Assembly (NCBI RefSeq): GCF_008831285.2
Contig: NW_022204807.1
Coordinates: forward strand, 1 to 29,357
DNA: 29,357 nt
Direction: 5' to 3'
Source: Nymphaea colorata
Lineage: Eukaryota; Streptophyta; Magnoliopsida; Nymphaeales; Nymphaeaceae
Translations under genes and position numbers: made by a program
The notes under the pieces: model-generated
Database searches by the model: none
What the model was told of the DNA's origin: nothing
What the model saw: the letters and a program-made list of their open reading frames with translations, nothing else
Part shown: positions 9,412-18,648 of the stretch, piece by piece
Layout: every line of letters begins with the position of its first letter
Numbering within the stretch: the first letter of the stretch is position 1

Positions 9412-10436
9412 TCAAGCATTGAGCAGGATCGACCTTGCAACGAAATAAGCCCCTTGAGGCCAAGCTCGATTTCGGTGCAAACAACAAGAGGGACCTTGCT
9501 GATCATGTGCGCCACTTCCGGGTGCCTCGCCATCGCTCCAGCCAAGATGTCCTTGTCCTTGATCTTGGGAATCAGGGAATTGGTAATGCTGCCCACCAGA
9601 TACATGCCACCGATGCACATGTGGTGAGTCATATGGTTGGCTATCGCTGCACTGTAGATCTTGATCAGCAGGTTAACTGCAGCCTCGTCAGCTCTAGAAG
9701 CGCCCTCCAGCACCCCCCTGCCACGATCCTCTCGGATGTCAGATCTCCTTGGCGGGAACAGGGTCTTCGGGGAACCGTTGGGAAACGAAGCTGTGCATAT
9801 ACGGGATGGCGGGCCCGCAGAAGGATCTCTAAAGCGAAATGTAGCTGAATCCGGTTTCCTTCTTCATGTATGCGAAGAAGTCTGCAGTTTCATCGTCGAT
9901 GGTGGGGAAATCGGTATGCCCACCCTCGCAAGGAAGGACCAGGGTTTGCTTATGGCCTTTAACCTCTGCAGGATAGAGGAGAGAGTTGCCAAGGCCTGTT
10001 CCGGGACCAATGATCCCCCTCATCTTATCAGGATTGACTTCCAGTCCATTCAAGAGACGAATCCCTCTTTGGGGACGAGGAGGACTCCATAAGAGGCAGC
10101 TTCAAAGTCGTTGATGAACTGGAAGTGGGGATCTTAAGACTGGCCCGAGGGTACGCCCTCCAGAGTTCCCCACTTCTCAGCGTTGGCCATTCTGACGGTG
10201 TTATCGAAGATGGGTCCGGCGATGCCGATGACTGCGGCTTCTGGGTATTTGGCGCTTCCCTCAAGGAACTTCTCGATGGCCTGCTGGAAGACATCGAAAT
10301 TCTTGACCAGCAAGTTCTCCTCCTTGAGCAGCTCGACCACTGTGTCCTTGTCAGTGTCGACTGAGACCAGCTGCAGGCGAATGTTCGTCCCTCCGACGTC
10401 CCCCAACAACACGTAGTGCAGTTTTCCCTCGGGCAT
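9412..10436 (-). pseudogene. glucokinase copy 1, interrupted by several frame breaks
   Basis: About 96% identical to copy 2 at 11152-12182 and starting at the same ATG (10436-10434, MPEGKLHYVLLGDVGGTN). The N-terminal part reads through INDFEAASYGV in one frame, using a TAA codon. Compared with copy 2 it then lacks single bases near 10055 (GG to G), 9748 (TT to T), 9721 and 9451 (one C fewer), so no single frame covers the gene. Recognisable pieces include the IIGPGTGLGNSLL and EGGHTDF motifs and the end LLNA with TGA at 9414-9412. It may be a decaying duplicate, or the losses may be consensus errors like those elsewhere. One codon that is CAG in copy 2 is TAG here (near 9831), supporting TAG as Gln. 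Confidence 0.7.
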
Positions 10437-10559
10437 TGATATCTTTTTAATCAATTTATTATCACCCCACCGATTAAAAATAAGGATAGCCAGATACGCC
10501 ATAGGCATATTAACCAAAGAAATAAATTATCTGGTAGCAATCCCGTAAAAACTATCATA

Positions 10560-10600
10560 TAATAAGTAGAAGCCGTCGTGATCAGGCTGAACAATATTCA
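10560..10600 (+). other. fragment of the zinc-finger gene at the duplication junction
   Basis: About 37 bp here match 12714-12752, inside the downstream C2H2 zinc-finger gene, with only about three mismatches. The fragment sits directly after the block shared by both glucokinase upstream regions, and in frame would encode the same VEAVVSRLNNI helix start. It looks like a scar from the tandem duplication: the original unit reached into the zinc-finger gene and the first roughly 400 bp of that stretch were then lost. Confidence 0.6.
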
Positions 10601-10636
10601 GCAACACATTAGTAGACAAATTCGAAATAAAGCCAA

Positions 10637-11095
10637 ATGGACCATTCGCTTTCCACTAGTGAGTTCGAGAAGGGAAGGAGCTCTTTCTTGTCTACGAGCT
10701 GATAAAAGGAAAGAATTGCATTCGCTTGGCAAGGCCACTAAGAAGCAGCTATAAATGGAAATTAGCTGCTATTAACTATGGATGGCGCAAGGAGGACCAA
10801 CCAACTAACTAAATCAAGACTTAGCTTAGGCTGATCTTGCAGTCTTGAAGGCATTACTCTAGTACTCATCGGCTAAATAGATAAAAAACAGGAATTCGAA
10901 CGTATTCTTGATCTTTTGGATGATCCCACAGAATCAGTTCGGACGTGGCGACGATAGAAGGCTCCAGCAGACAGCAAGCAAGAATAAGCTATGAAGAGAA
11001 GAAGATAAAACAAAAAAATGAACCATATAATCCAGCAAAATCAACGTCATTACTCGAGGAATAAGAAGAGGATCGTAAAAATAAAAGAATAATGA
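10637..11095 (+). CDS. small basic orphan protein, tail-to-tail with glucokinase
   Basis: ATG 10637 (MDHSLSTSEFEKG) to TGA 11093-11095, 57 bp from the convergent glucokinase stop. The middle is helical (KKQLQMEI; DLAVLKALLQYSS). An acidic segment follows (EFERILDLLDDPTESV), then a strongly basic tail (MKRRRQNKK, RHYSRNKKRIVKIKEQ). It needs frame corrections near 10676-10680 and 10730 and an extra A in the A run at 10884-10888. TAA and TAG are frequent and read as Gln. It is the better preserved of two related copies. The basic tail suggests nucleic-acid binding or nuclear targeting, which is inference; no family is recognised. Confidence 0.5.
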
Positions 11096-11151
11096 TTCAA
11101 AATGACAATGCCGCCCTACTATTTGAAAACTGAACAGGGTTAATATGATCA

Positions 11152-12182
11152 TCACGCATTGAGCAGGATGGACCTGAAAACGAAATAAGCCCCCTTGAGG
11201 CCAAGCTCGATTTCGGTGCAAGCAACAAGAGGGACCTTGCTGATCATGTGCGCCACTTCCGGATGCCTCGCCATCGCTCCAGCCAAGATGTCCTTGTCCT
11301 TGATCTTGGGGATCAGGGAATTAGTAATGCTGCCCACCAGATACATACCACCGATGCACATGTGGTGAGTCATATGGTTGGCGATCGCTGCGCTGTAGAT
11401 CTTGATCAGCAGGTTAACTGCAGCCTCGTCGGCCCTAGAAGCGCCCTCCAGCACCCCCCTCGCCACGATCCTCTCGGATGTCAGATCTTCCTTGGCGGGA
11501 ACAGGGTCTTCGGGGAACCGTTGGGAAACGAAGCTGTGTAGGTACGGGATGGCTGGTCCACAGAAGGATTTCTGAAGCTAAATGTAGCTGAATCCGGTTT
11601 CCTTCTTCATGTATGCGAAGAGGTCCGCAGTTTCATCGTCGATGGTGGGGAAATCAGTATGTCCACCCTCGGAAGGAAGGACCAGGGTTTGCTTATGACC
11701 TTTAACCACTGCAGGATAGAGCAGAGATTTGCCAAGGCCTGTCCCGGGACCAATGATCCCCCTCATCTTATCAGGATTGACTTCCAGTCCATTCAAGGAG
11801 ACGAATCCCTCTTTGGGGACGAGGAGAACTCCATAAGAGGCAGCTTCAAAGTCGTTGATGAACTGGAAGTGGGGATCTTAAGACTGGCCCCGAGAGTAGC
11901 GCCCTCCAGAGTTCCCCATTTCTCAGCGTTGGCCATCCTGACGGTGTTATCGAAGATGGGTCCGGCGATGCCGATGACTGCTGCTTCCGGGTATTTGGCG
12001 CTTCCCTCAAGGAACTTCTCGATGGCCTGCTGGAAGACATCGAAATTCTTGACGAGCAAGTTCTCCTCCTTGAGCAGCTCGACCACTGTGTCCTTGTCAG
12101 TGTCGACCGAGACCAGCTGCAGGCGAATGTTCGTCCCTCCGACGTCCCCCAACAACACGTAGTGCAGTTTTCCCTCGGGCAT
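11152..12182 (-). CDS. glucokinase (bacterial Glk-type hexokinase family), copy 2
   Basis: Phosphorylates glucose to glucose-6-phosphate with ATP, the first step of glycolysis. ATG 12182-12180 begins MPEGKLHYVLLGDVGGTN, containing the phosphate-1 ATP-binding motif. An upstream frame is open but is AT-rich leader. Further motifs are GIAGPI, FINDFEAASYG (INDF with the likely catalytic Asp), IIGPGTGLGKSLL and EGGHTDF. The C-terminal half (SERIVARGVLEGASRADEA and MCIGGMYLVGSI) ends LLNA at TGA 11154-11152. Length is about 343 aa, against 321 in E. coli Glk. One missing C in the CCCC run opposite 11871-11874 joins the two halves and gives exactly 344 codons. TAG is read as Gln near 11582. The type is the bacterial-style Glk also found in several protists. 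Best candidate for the working copy. Confidence 0.88.
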
Positions 12183-12467
12183 TGATATCTTTTTAATCAA
12201 TTTATTATCACCCCACCGATTAAAAATAAGGATAGCCAGATACGCCATAGGCATATTAACCAAAGAAATAAATTATCTGGTAGCAATCCCGTAAAAACTA
12301 TCATATATATGACGGCTTGAGTATTTTCCAAATCTAAGCATTAAAAACCTCCAAAGAGTAAGTGATGATGTGAGATACGTTTCTCGGTGGGTAATCAGTT
12401 CAAATGTGATGGATGGTAATGATAATGGTTATATAATTCTTTTAAACGCAATAAAACTCCTGCCGGC

Positions 12468-13057
12468 ATGTCCCACAACCACATCACCCTCGAAACCTAG
12501 TTCTTCCACACCGCCCCCACCCCGAACTGCAGGAGCTCACCAACAGCAGCGACACCCATCGCAACGAAATGCCCCTCCTCGACGCACCCCTGCCCCTCCC
12601 CCTCTCCCATTCCCCACACCCTTCCCCCACCAGCGAGACCAAGTTCTACTAGGAGTACAAACGCATCTATCTCATCGCCTACAGCCTCCAGACAGAGAAA
12701 AAAAGAATGCAAAAATAAGTAGAAGCCGTAGTGAGCAGGCTGAACAACATTGAAGGAAAATTGACCAACCAGGAGGGCAGGAATAGAGAGGGAAAACCGC
12801 TCCTGGAGAGCGCACGCAAACAGGAACAATCTTCCGACGACAACCGCAACAAAAGATCGCGGAGGACTGCCGAAGAAATCGAGAAAAAGCATCAATGCCA
12901 TGCTCATCAATGCGAGCGTTATTACGGATCTGAAGGATCACTGCAGCAGCACATAAAACTGAAGCATCCATAACTGCTCCGCAAGAGCGAACTGGGATAG
13001 GAATCCTAACGATCGATCGATGAAAACCCCGCCTCCGACTTCATGCCCGTCGATTGA
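12468..13057 (+). CDS. C2H2 zinc-finger protein
   Basis: ATG 12468 gives MSHNHITLETQFFHTAP and the gene ends at TGA 13055-13057. A missing G near 12530-12533 joins the N-terminus to the rest; with it the gene is exactly 197 codons. A Pro-rich segment is followed by a coiled-coil-like stretch (VEAVVSRLNNIEGKL) and a Lys/Arg-rich region. A single C2H2 finger then has Cys at about residues 144 and 149 and His at about 162 and 167, with the GSEGSLQQHIKLKHP core that I associate with plant and protist C2H2 fingers. A Ser/Gln-rich tail follows. Likely a nuclear DNA- or RNA-binding protein. It is divergent from glucokinase copy 2 across 285 bp, so the two share a promoter region. Confidence 0.8.
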
Positions 13058-13125
13058 TATAATTAATGTACAAAGTAGTCCTATTTTCATCATCATCACA
13101 CCAGATCCATCCTTATATAATATGT

Positions 13126-15676
13126 ATGCATCGATATTGCACAGTCGCTCTGACTAGTCACAGCATAAATAATCCATATGCAAGGATTGAGGAATTGGTA
13201 TAGGCCGTCAAGAATAGCATCAGGGCAGAGATCAAAGACCATTCGCTTTTATCCCAACTCAATAAACAACTACAACAGACACCGCTTGATGCTCATTGTC
13301 AACCCATTCACCAGAGCAGTCTTCGTCCTCTATGACCTCTCCAACCACCACACGCTCGTCCGCAGGAGCGGAGACAAAGAGCCCCTGCAAAAGTGGAACA
13401 TGATGACTTGGCTCTCTCATGAAATTAACCGTATTCAAAATGCTGTCATCACTGGTTGTCTTCTACAGCTAGACCAACGCCCTCGAATTACCCCTGCCTC
13501 TCATAAGGGAATCACTGGAGATCATGATTCTAGTGGCAAGACTCTTCATCGACATCGGCCAAGCAACATAGATAAAATCTCTCTACCAGCTAGTCAGCAC
13601 CTTCTACCAGGCAGCAAACGGCATCACTGCCGAATCCGAGATGCTGCACCACCTCAACGCCATAGAACTGATGAGGATGGACGTCGATCGAGGCCTTTTC
13701 GATGTCTATAGTTCAAAAAATAACTGGAAGCCTTCTTTGATTGCGCAAGAGGAGTCGGGAATTCGAGTAGCTACAAGGAACTCGCATAATACATCACTCT
13801 GGAAGTCATTTTGAAGATGATAAAGATGGGCCATGGTGAGAAGTGCAAAATCATCAAAGGCTTCCTCCCTGAGAAACTGATGCAAATGCTTACTCAAGTC
13901 ACCAACTTTAAAGCAGATAATGGAAAGCTAGCTACCACAGATGAAGATTAGCCCCTTCTATGAACTTTTCCTCTCGCTGAAAGATGGCGGACAGCAGATC
14001 TCGGAGGAAAGATTGAGAAGCTTCATCTCTGCAGGCGAAAACTTCAAAGACCCGAGAATCTTGACGTGGTTGCCCTTACCGGCTGCTGCTTCCTTTGTAG
14101 ATTTGGCTGTAGACTTATATCAACATTCGCTAGCGCAGCTAGAACATCTCCAACGCATACAAATGCTTCATCTTCATCACTGACAAGTTTTTCTCCACTT
14201 CTCCGAACTCCTCCACAGAGCTGGCCATAAGGCATCAGCAAACAACAACCCAACTTGAAAACTATCTTAAAATATCCCAACTCGTCATGCTGGCTTGCTT
14301 CTGTAGAAAAAATAAACACAATAGCCTGTCCTAGCCGTCCTGAAGCGCGTACTGAAGATCATGGCCAATTGCGTTATTGGCTCTATCCCAACAGTAAAGA
14401 GATGCGAGAGTTTGGAGAAAAGGCGAGCCTGCTCTGTTCCAAATTCGCCTTGGGCGATCTGGCCAAATCGATCAGCTGCATCATGTTCTACTATTAGATC
14501 CTAATGGGGACTGCAATAGGACTCATATTCAAGATTCTACAAGAGCAACCTGATGGAGAAGGGAAGCCACATCTTCAAACCATCAAATTGGCTTATGAGA
14601 TAAGGTCAGGAAGGGGTTATGACCAATTAGGATGCGGAGTGGATCAAGAAGGAACCATACTTGGCTGTCCTTTTCCAGAGGTAACTCAAAGATAGCATTA
14701 TCTTGGCTATTCCACCACAGGAGTTTTGCAACGTGCCGGAAAAGTTCTAAATCTACTTCATGCTCAGCTCGAATCTGCAAGTGGAGGCTGTCGAAAGCGA
14801 CCTTACCAACTGGTGGACCATATGGAGGAGACTCTTATCAGGACGATCTTGGCCAAATCAGCAAGCTCGATCTTAGATATATCAACATGATCGTAGCCAT
14901 TCTGCTGAAGCTACTATAGGAAAAGAATCATTCAATGCGCTCACTCTATCGAAAGTAAGCATAGTTTTGCTTTACCTTGTCTCTATTAGCTACTTTAGCC
15001 AGCAACTGAACACAATCAACAATGGAATCTTGCTCAATCGATACTCCAAACTCATGAAAATACTTTCACTTGGGTTTTAAGCTGCCAAATCATTACCATA
15101 AACCGAAAGAAATTAATGCACTGAACGATATTTGTTCCTTTCAAAAGCATACTTTGCTGGTCTTTAGAACAACTCAAACTTCTGCAATCTTCTTCACCAT
15201 CTTCAAGTCCTCCATTGAGCCTGGATCCCTCCTCTTCAACGATCTTCTTTTCACTTTCATCCTCAACAATGAAAAATCCCCCAAAACATCGAATTCATCC
15301 GTTTTGTCCGATTCTAAATCGCATGTCTGACTGACACCGTAAGTGATAATTAGATCACTCTCGAGAAAAACTTAAAACTGCTAAAGCTCTTCTGTCCTCA
15401 CGATGGATCAAAAAAGCAGTCAAGCTCAAAATATTGCGAAAACTGATCAAGGAAGAACTGATATCATAAAGTCGGCAAATAACTTTGTAGGACCTCAACG
15501 ATCTCATCCTCCTTTCAGACCAAGCAAAGGAGCGCAGAATGTACGCATAATACTTATTGAAACTATTCGGCGAGCAAGGCAAGCTCTACTTGATGATGCA
15601 ATCGAGTCTAAACCCGAAGGGATACGAATTCCTGACTTTATGCGATCCCTCTGACGATGACGACGGCCTCCTATGA
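13126..15676 (+). CDS. large helical orphan protein, many frame breaks
   Basis: Consecutive coding segments in changing frames read as one protein of roughly 850 aa. Recognisable stretches in order are a coiled coil (RIEELVQAVKNSIRAEIKD), VNPFTRAVFVLYDLSNHH, ESLEIMILVARLFIDIG, a helical repeat-like region (LYQLVSTFYQAANGIT; KELAQYITLEVILKMIK), NAYKCFIFITDKFF, IPPQEFCNVPEKFQIYFML, EFIRFVRFQIACLTDTVS and SRQITLQDLNDLILLSDQA. It ends with an acidic tail SDDDDGLL and TGA 15674-15676. TAG and TAA occur throughout as Gln. The repeated helical pairs suggest an alpha-solenoid of ARM/HEAT or RIH-like type, but I could not confirm a family. The first ATG at 13126 is the most upstream plausible start. 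At least seven frame changes make the exact protein uncertain. Confidence 0.5.
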
Positions 15677-15723
15677 TCCCAAATTCCCTATTATAGCCAA
15701 TATAGGCTTATATTATATTGTTG

Positions 15724-16791
15724 ATGAGCGGCGGCAAGAAAAAGCAAGGCCAGCAGGGCCAAAAACACCAAAATAAGACTGCATTCAAGATCCAGTTCAA
15801 CCCAATCGCCCTAGAAATCGGCAAAAAGGTCTCATTTAGAGGCCTCTGCAAGCGATGCGCGGATCAAATCTCATGGAAATTCAGTACAACAAGTACAAAC
15901 GCATGACTGAACCCGCCAGATGCACCCTTTGTCTCCAGAAAACCGTCCTAAGGACGTATATGAGCTGTTGCTAGCCTTGCTCGTAATCACTAAGGATATG
16001 TCCCAAGTGCCTGGACCCTGAAAGCGAAGAACAGGTAGAGACTAAACTGACAGAAAAAGAGCAAAGGAAGCAGGACGAAGAGAATGAGAGAAAAATGAAC
16101 GAATTTTTAAAGACTTTGAAGGAGAGATCCCGCAGGACTGTGAAGAGATTGTACGAGAAGGGGACTATCACCTGGGATGCAGAACAGAACACCTTCTTAG
16201 ATGAAGAGGGAAATCACTTCCTCTCCAGTTTAGGCAGGGCTATGGCGGAAATACATTCAATGACGATGAGGAGGAAATCGATGAGTTTGGAGATGAGGAT
16301 GATGAAGACAATGAAGATGGGGAAGAAGATGGTGAAGAAGAAGATGGTGAGGATGCAGAGGATGCTGAGGATGGAGCCGATAGCAAAAAGAATGAGAAGA
16401 AAGTGGCAAAAGATAGCCATGCCAAAAATGGCAAAAATGGCAAAAACGCCAAAAATGAAGAACCAGAGGAATAAGGTTAAGAAGAATAGCACGAATAGTA
16501 ATAATAAGATGGAGAAGACGAAGAAGATTGCAAGTAAGAGGAGGAAGAGGAAGAGGAAGAGGAGGAAAAATAAGAGCAAGAAGAAAGTCAAAAGTAAGCC
16601 AATGAGGCAATAGTTGAAGGCAAAACCTAAAACGACGACGAATGGTAAGACGTCTAGGAGGACAAAGAGGAAGATGGCGAGAGAACGAAGATGGATCCTA
16701 GGACGACGAGCAAAGCTAAGAGGAGTAAAAGCACAAAAAAAAGAGAAAAAACTCATCACATTCCCACAAAAAGCACAGACACCACAAATGA
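15724..16791 (+). CDS. C9orf85/DUF2039-family zinc protein with Gln/Glu tail
   Basis: ATG 15724 gives MSGGKKKQGQQGQKHQN, the typical start of this family (GQKHQN...FK). The Cys-rich core follows in order: GLCKRC, an ISWKFQYNKYK strand, CTLCLQKTV, SCCQPC and ICPKC, matching the zinc-binding arrangement of human C9orf85, whose function is not established. Frame breaks occur near 15886-15890, in the GGG run near 16236-16239 and near 16680. After the core comes a basic helix (KTLKERSRRTVKRLYEKG), then a very acidic D/E region. A long Gln/Glu tail follows, written largely with TAA and TAG, including four in a row at 16496-16507. It ends in a Lys/His-rich KKHRHHK before TGA 16789-16791. Restored length is 357 codons. 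The human protein is far shorter; the tail is lineage-specific. Confidence 0.82.
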
Positions 16792-16885
16792 TACTACTAT
16801 GATCATCATTTATTCCCTTCCCTACCATCCATCCCCTTCCAATAATCATCCTTTATAATGATTGATATGAAGCATCAAGCAAGCA

Positions 16886-17415
16886 TCACCCGTTGATCAA
16901 CTTCTTCCCGATGATGTCCCGTATCCTGCTCTCCTCCTTGATGTGGGTCTTGACATCGATCCTGTCCGCGAACTCAAAGCGAGAGTACCTGCTGAAGCCG
17001 AAAGTTTTCCTCATGATCTTGTTGACCACGTATTGGCTCACGTCCATCTCGGGATTCAGACCGTGGAACTGGCACGAGGAGTAACTGATCAAATCCCCCA
17101 CTTTTTACCCGTTGAAGGGGTTTTACCTCTTGAGACGCTCGGTGAGGATGGGCTTGACCTTGGAAAGGGACTTCAAGTTCAAAGGTTCATCAATCAAATT
17201 GTTTTCGATGTACTCTTCGAGCGTCTCGATGAACTTCTCTTCTTTCCGTCCAGTGGAGTTTCCTTCCCTTCTTCTGTGGTCTTCTTCTGGGAGGAATCGA
17301 GCTGGTCCGTTCCTTTGGTGGGTGCAGGGGTATTGTACAATTTACTTCCATTTCTGCTGGTGGTAGGGAGCACATGCTATCGCTCATTTTGGGGAAATTC
17401 CATCTGATTTTCCAT
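16886..17415 (-). CDS. orphan protein, about 176 aa
   Basis: ATG 17415-17413 gives MENQMEFPQNERQ with TAG as Gln. A Thr/Ser/Pro-rich leader precedes a folded C-terminal domain. That domain holds EKFIETLEEYIENNLID, SKVKPILTERLKRQNPF, VGDLISYSSCQFHGLNPEMD, KTFGFSRYSRFEFADRID and a final helix IRDIIGKKLING. It ends at TGA 16888-16886, 95 bp from the convergent DUF2039 gene. One missing base near 17240 joins the two parts and gives exactly 177 codons. No family recognised. Confidence 0.65.
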
Positions 17416-17501
17416 CGCTATTTTTCAACCTGTTGAGGCTTATTCTCTTTGTTCTGATTTTGAAGTGAAATGCACCTCTGCTCTGAACCTGATGCAGGCC
17501 T

Positions 17502-18328
17502 TCACACTAGCCTTGCAGTATCGTAGGCCTGCTGGTCGATGTAGCCCTCTTCGATGAGTCGCTTGAGGACCTCCTTGTTGGTCGGGAAGCTAATGTCTCC
17601 GTCTTCTTCCAGCAAGAGCATATAACCTCTGGCTGCATTTTATCACGATTCTTGAATTCCTGGTACTCCTTCTCCACGAAATACTCCAAATTGTCAGCAA
17701 TCATATCGTAGACGCGCTCGTACTGCTGAGGGACCGTCTTGGCCACGTAGTCCTTGTGGTAGTGGTTCTAACGGAGCTGGTGATTGAAGAAACAGGCCTT
17801 GTGCGGGCACTACTCGCCCTTGATGAACTTGGGACAGTACCGGGAGGTACCGTAGTGAATCTTGACGGTATGGTAGTCGTGGTGGGGAAGATCCCGCAGC
17901 GCTGCGATCGCCCACGCCGCGTCCAGCTCGCTTCGATATGTAATAAACGCTTGCACGTTTTGGTTCTTCGCCGCGAAAGAGTCGTGCTTCGAGGAAATGA
18001 TGATTTGTCGACCGCGCCGTACCGCCCAAAGTAGCAATTGCGGCCCAAGATCTGAATAAAAACGAACTACCTCGAGCGTATTCAACTCTTTCATGAGTCC
18101 ATTGGCAGGACAAGGTCGTATTCCACGATTCTGAGCTCGCTGTTGACTTGTGCTCTCCGTGGGCCCTTTCTTTTCTTTCCCGTTTATTGTTGGCAGCGAC
18201 GACAACAACTCTCCCTCTCCGTCGGAGTCCCTGCGGGGGGAGGCGGGGGAGCGGGCGGGAGAGCTGCGGTCGGAGGAGTGCGAGGAGCGCGAGGAGGAGC
18301 GGGCAAGTGAAGTGGTTCTGTTATGCAT
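17502..18328 (-). CDS. NOT4-like RRM plus CCCH zinc-finger protein, no RING
   Basis: ATG 18328-18326 begins a Ser/Arg-rich leader (TSLARSSSRSSHSSDRSS). Next come ELRIVEYDLVL and, after frame breaks, LGRNCYFGRYGAVDK, the RNP region of the RRM found in NOT4/CNOT4 (compare EYFGQYG). Then VQAFITYRSELDAAWAIAAL leads into YGTSRYCPKFIKGEQCPHKACFFNH, the CCCH finger that directly follows the NOT4 RRM. The TAG-encoded Gln before CPHKAC matches a Gln at this place in human CNOT4. The C-terminus is helical and, after a missing base near 17625, ends TARLV at TGA 17504-17502. NOT4 proteins normally have an N-terminal RING ubiquitin-ligase domain; none is present. Likely an RNA-binding CCR4-NOT-associated factor; without a RING it would not be a ligase. 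Confidence 0.78.
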
Positions 18329-18648
18329 GGATTAGCAATTATAAAACGAGCTAATTTCAAAACACCTTAAATACACCACTTCAAAAATAGAAAATTATAT
18401 TGGGACCGTCTTTATAGAAGCAATCATTCTGCCATTCCCACACCCTCCAAACCACCATCCCCGCTTCCCCAAACAAAAAAACAACCACAATCCCAAACAA
18501 AAAGACATCCAGAATACACATCATATACTGTCCCGCAAATACGCCCACCCACGGCCAAACTTCCCCATTTCATAATTCCTCCCGCAGCGATTTAGTCTAT
18601 CTCGTCACATTAATAAAGCTTTGCCCATTCATCCGTAATTAATTACAT
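18329..18648. other. divergent promoter region, C/A-rich on the plus strand
   Basis: About 320 bp between the NOT4-like gene (minus) and the ADP-ribosyltransferase gene (plus). From about 18420 to 18560 the plus strand is mostly A and C with repeated CCCA/CAAA blocks. No coding frame is convincing and no specific motif is recognised. It presumably drives both genes. Confidence 0.5.

Noticed and set aside
10437-10517. N-terminal extension of glucokinase (frame open upstream of MPEGK)
   Set aside because: The extension is AT-rich, matches no glucokinase N-terminus, and the GDVGGTN motif is normally within the first 20 residues; it is treated as leader. The same applies to copy 2.
15290-15345. 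HPFCPILNRMSD reading that resembles the start of a U-box
   Set aside because: The adjacent frame gives a longer and smoother helical reading (EFIRFVRFQIACLTDTVS) continuous with both flanks, and no further U-box residues follow.
16214-16849. Minus-strand frame of 211 codons that looks like a run of membrane segments
   Set aside because: It is the complement of the GAA/GAG-rich acidic tail of the DUF2039 gene, which reads as Phe/Leu on the other strand; not a membrane protein.
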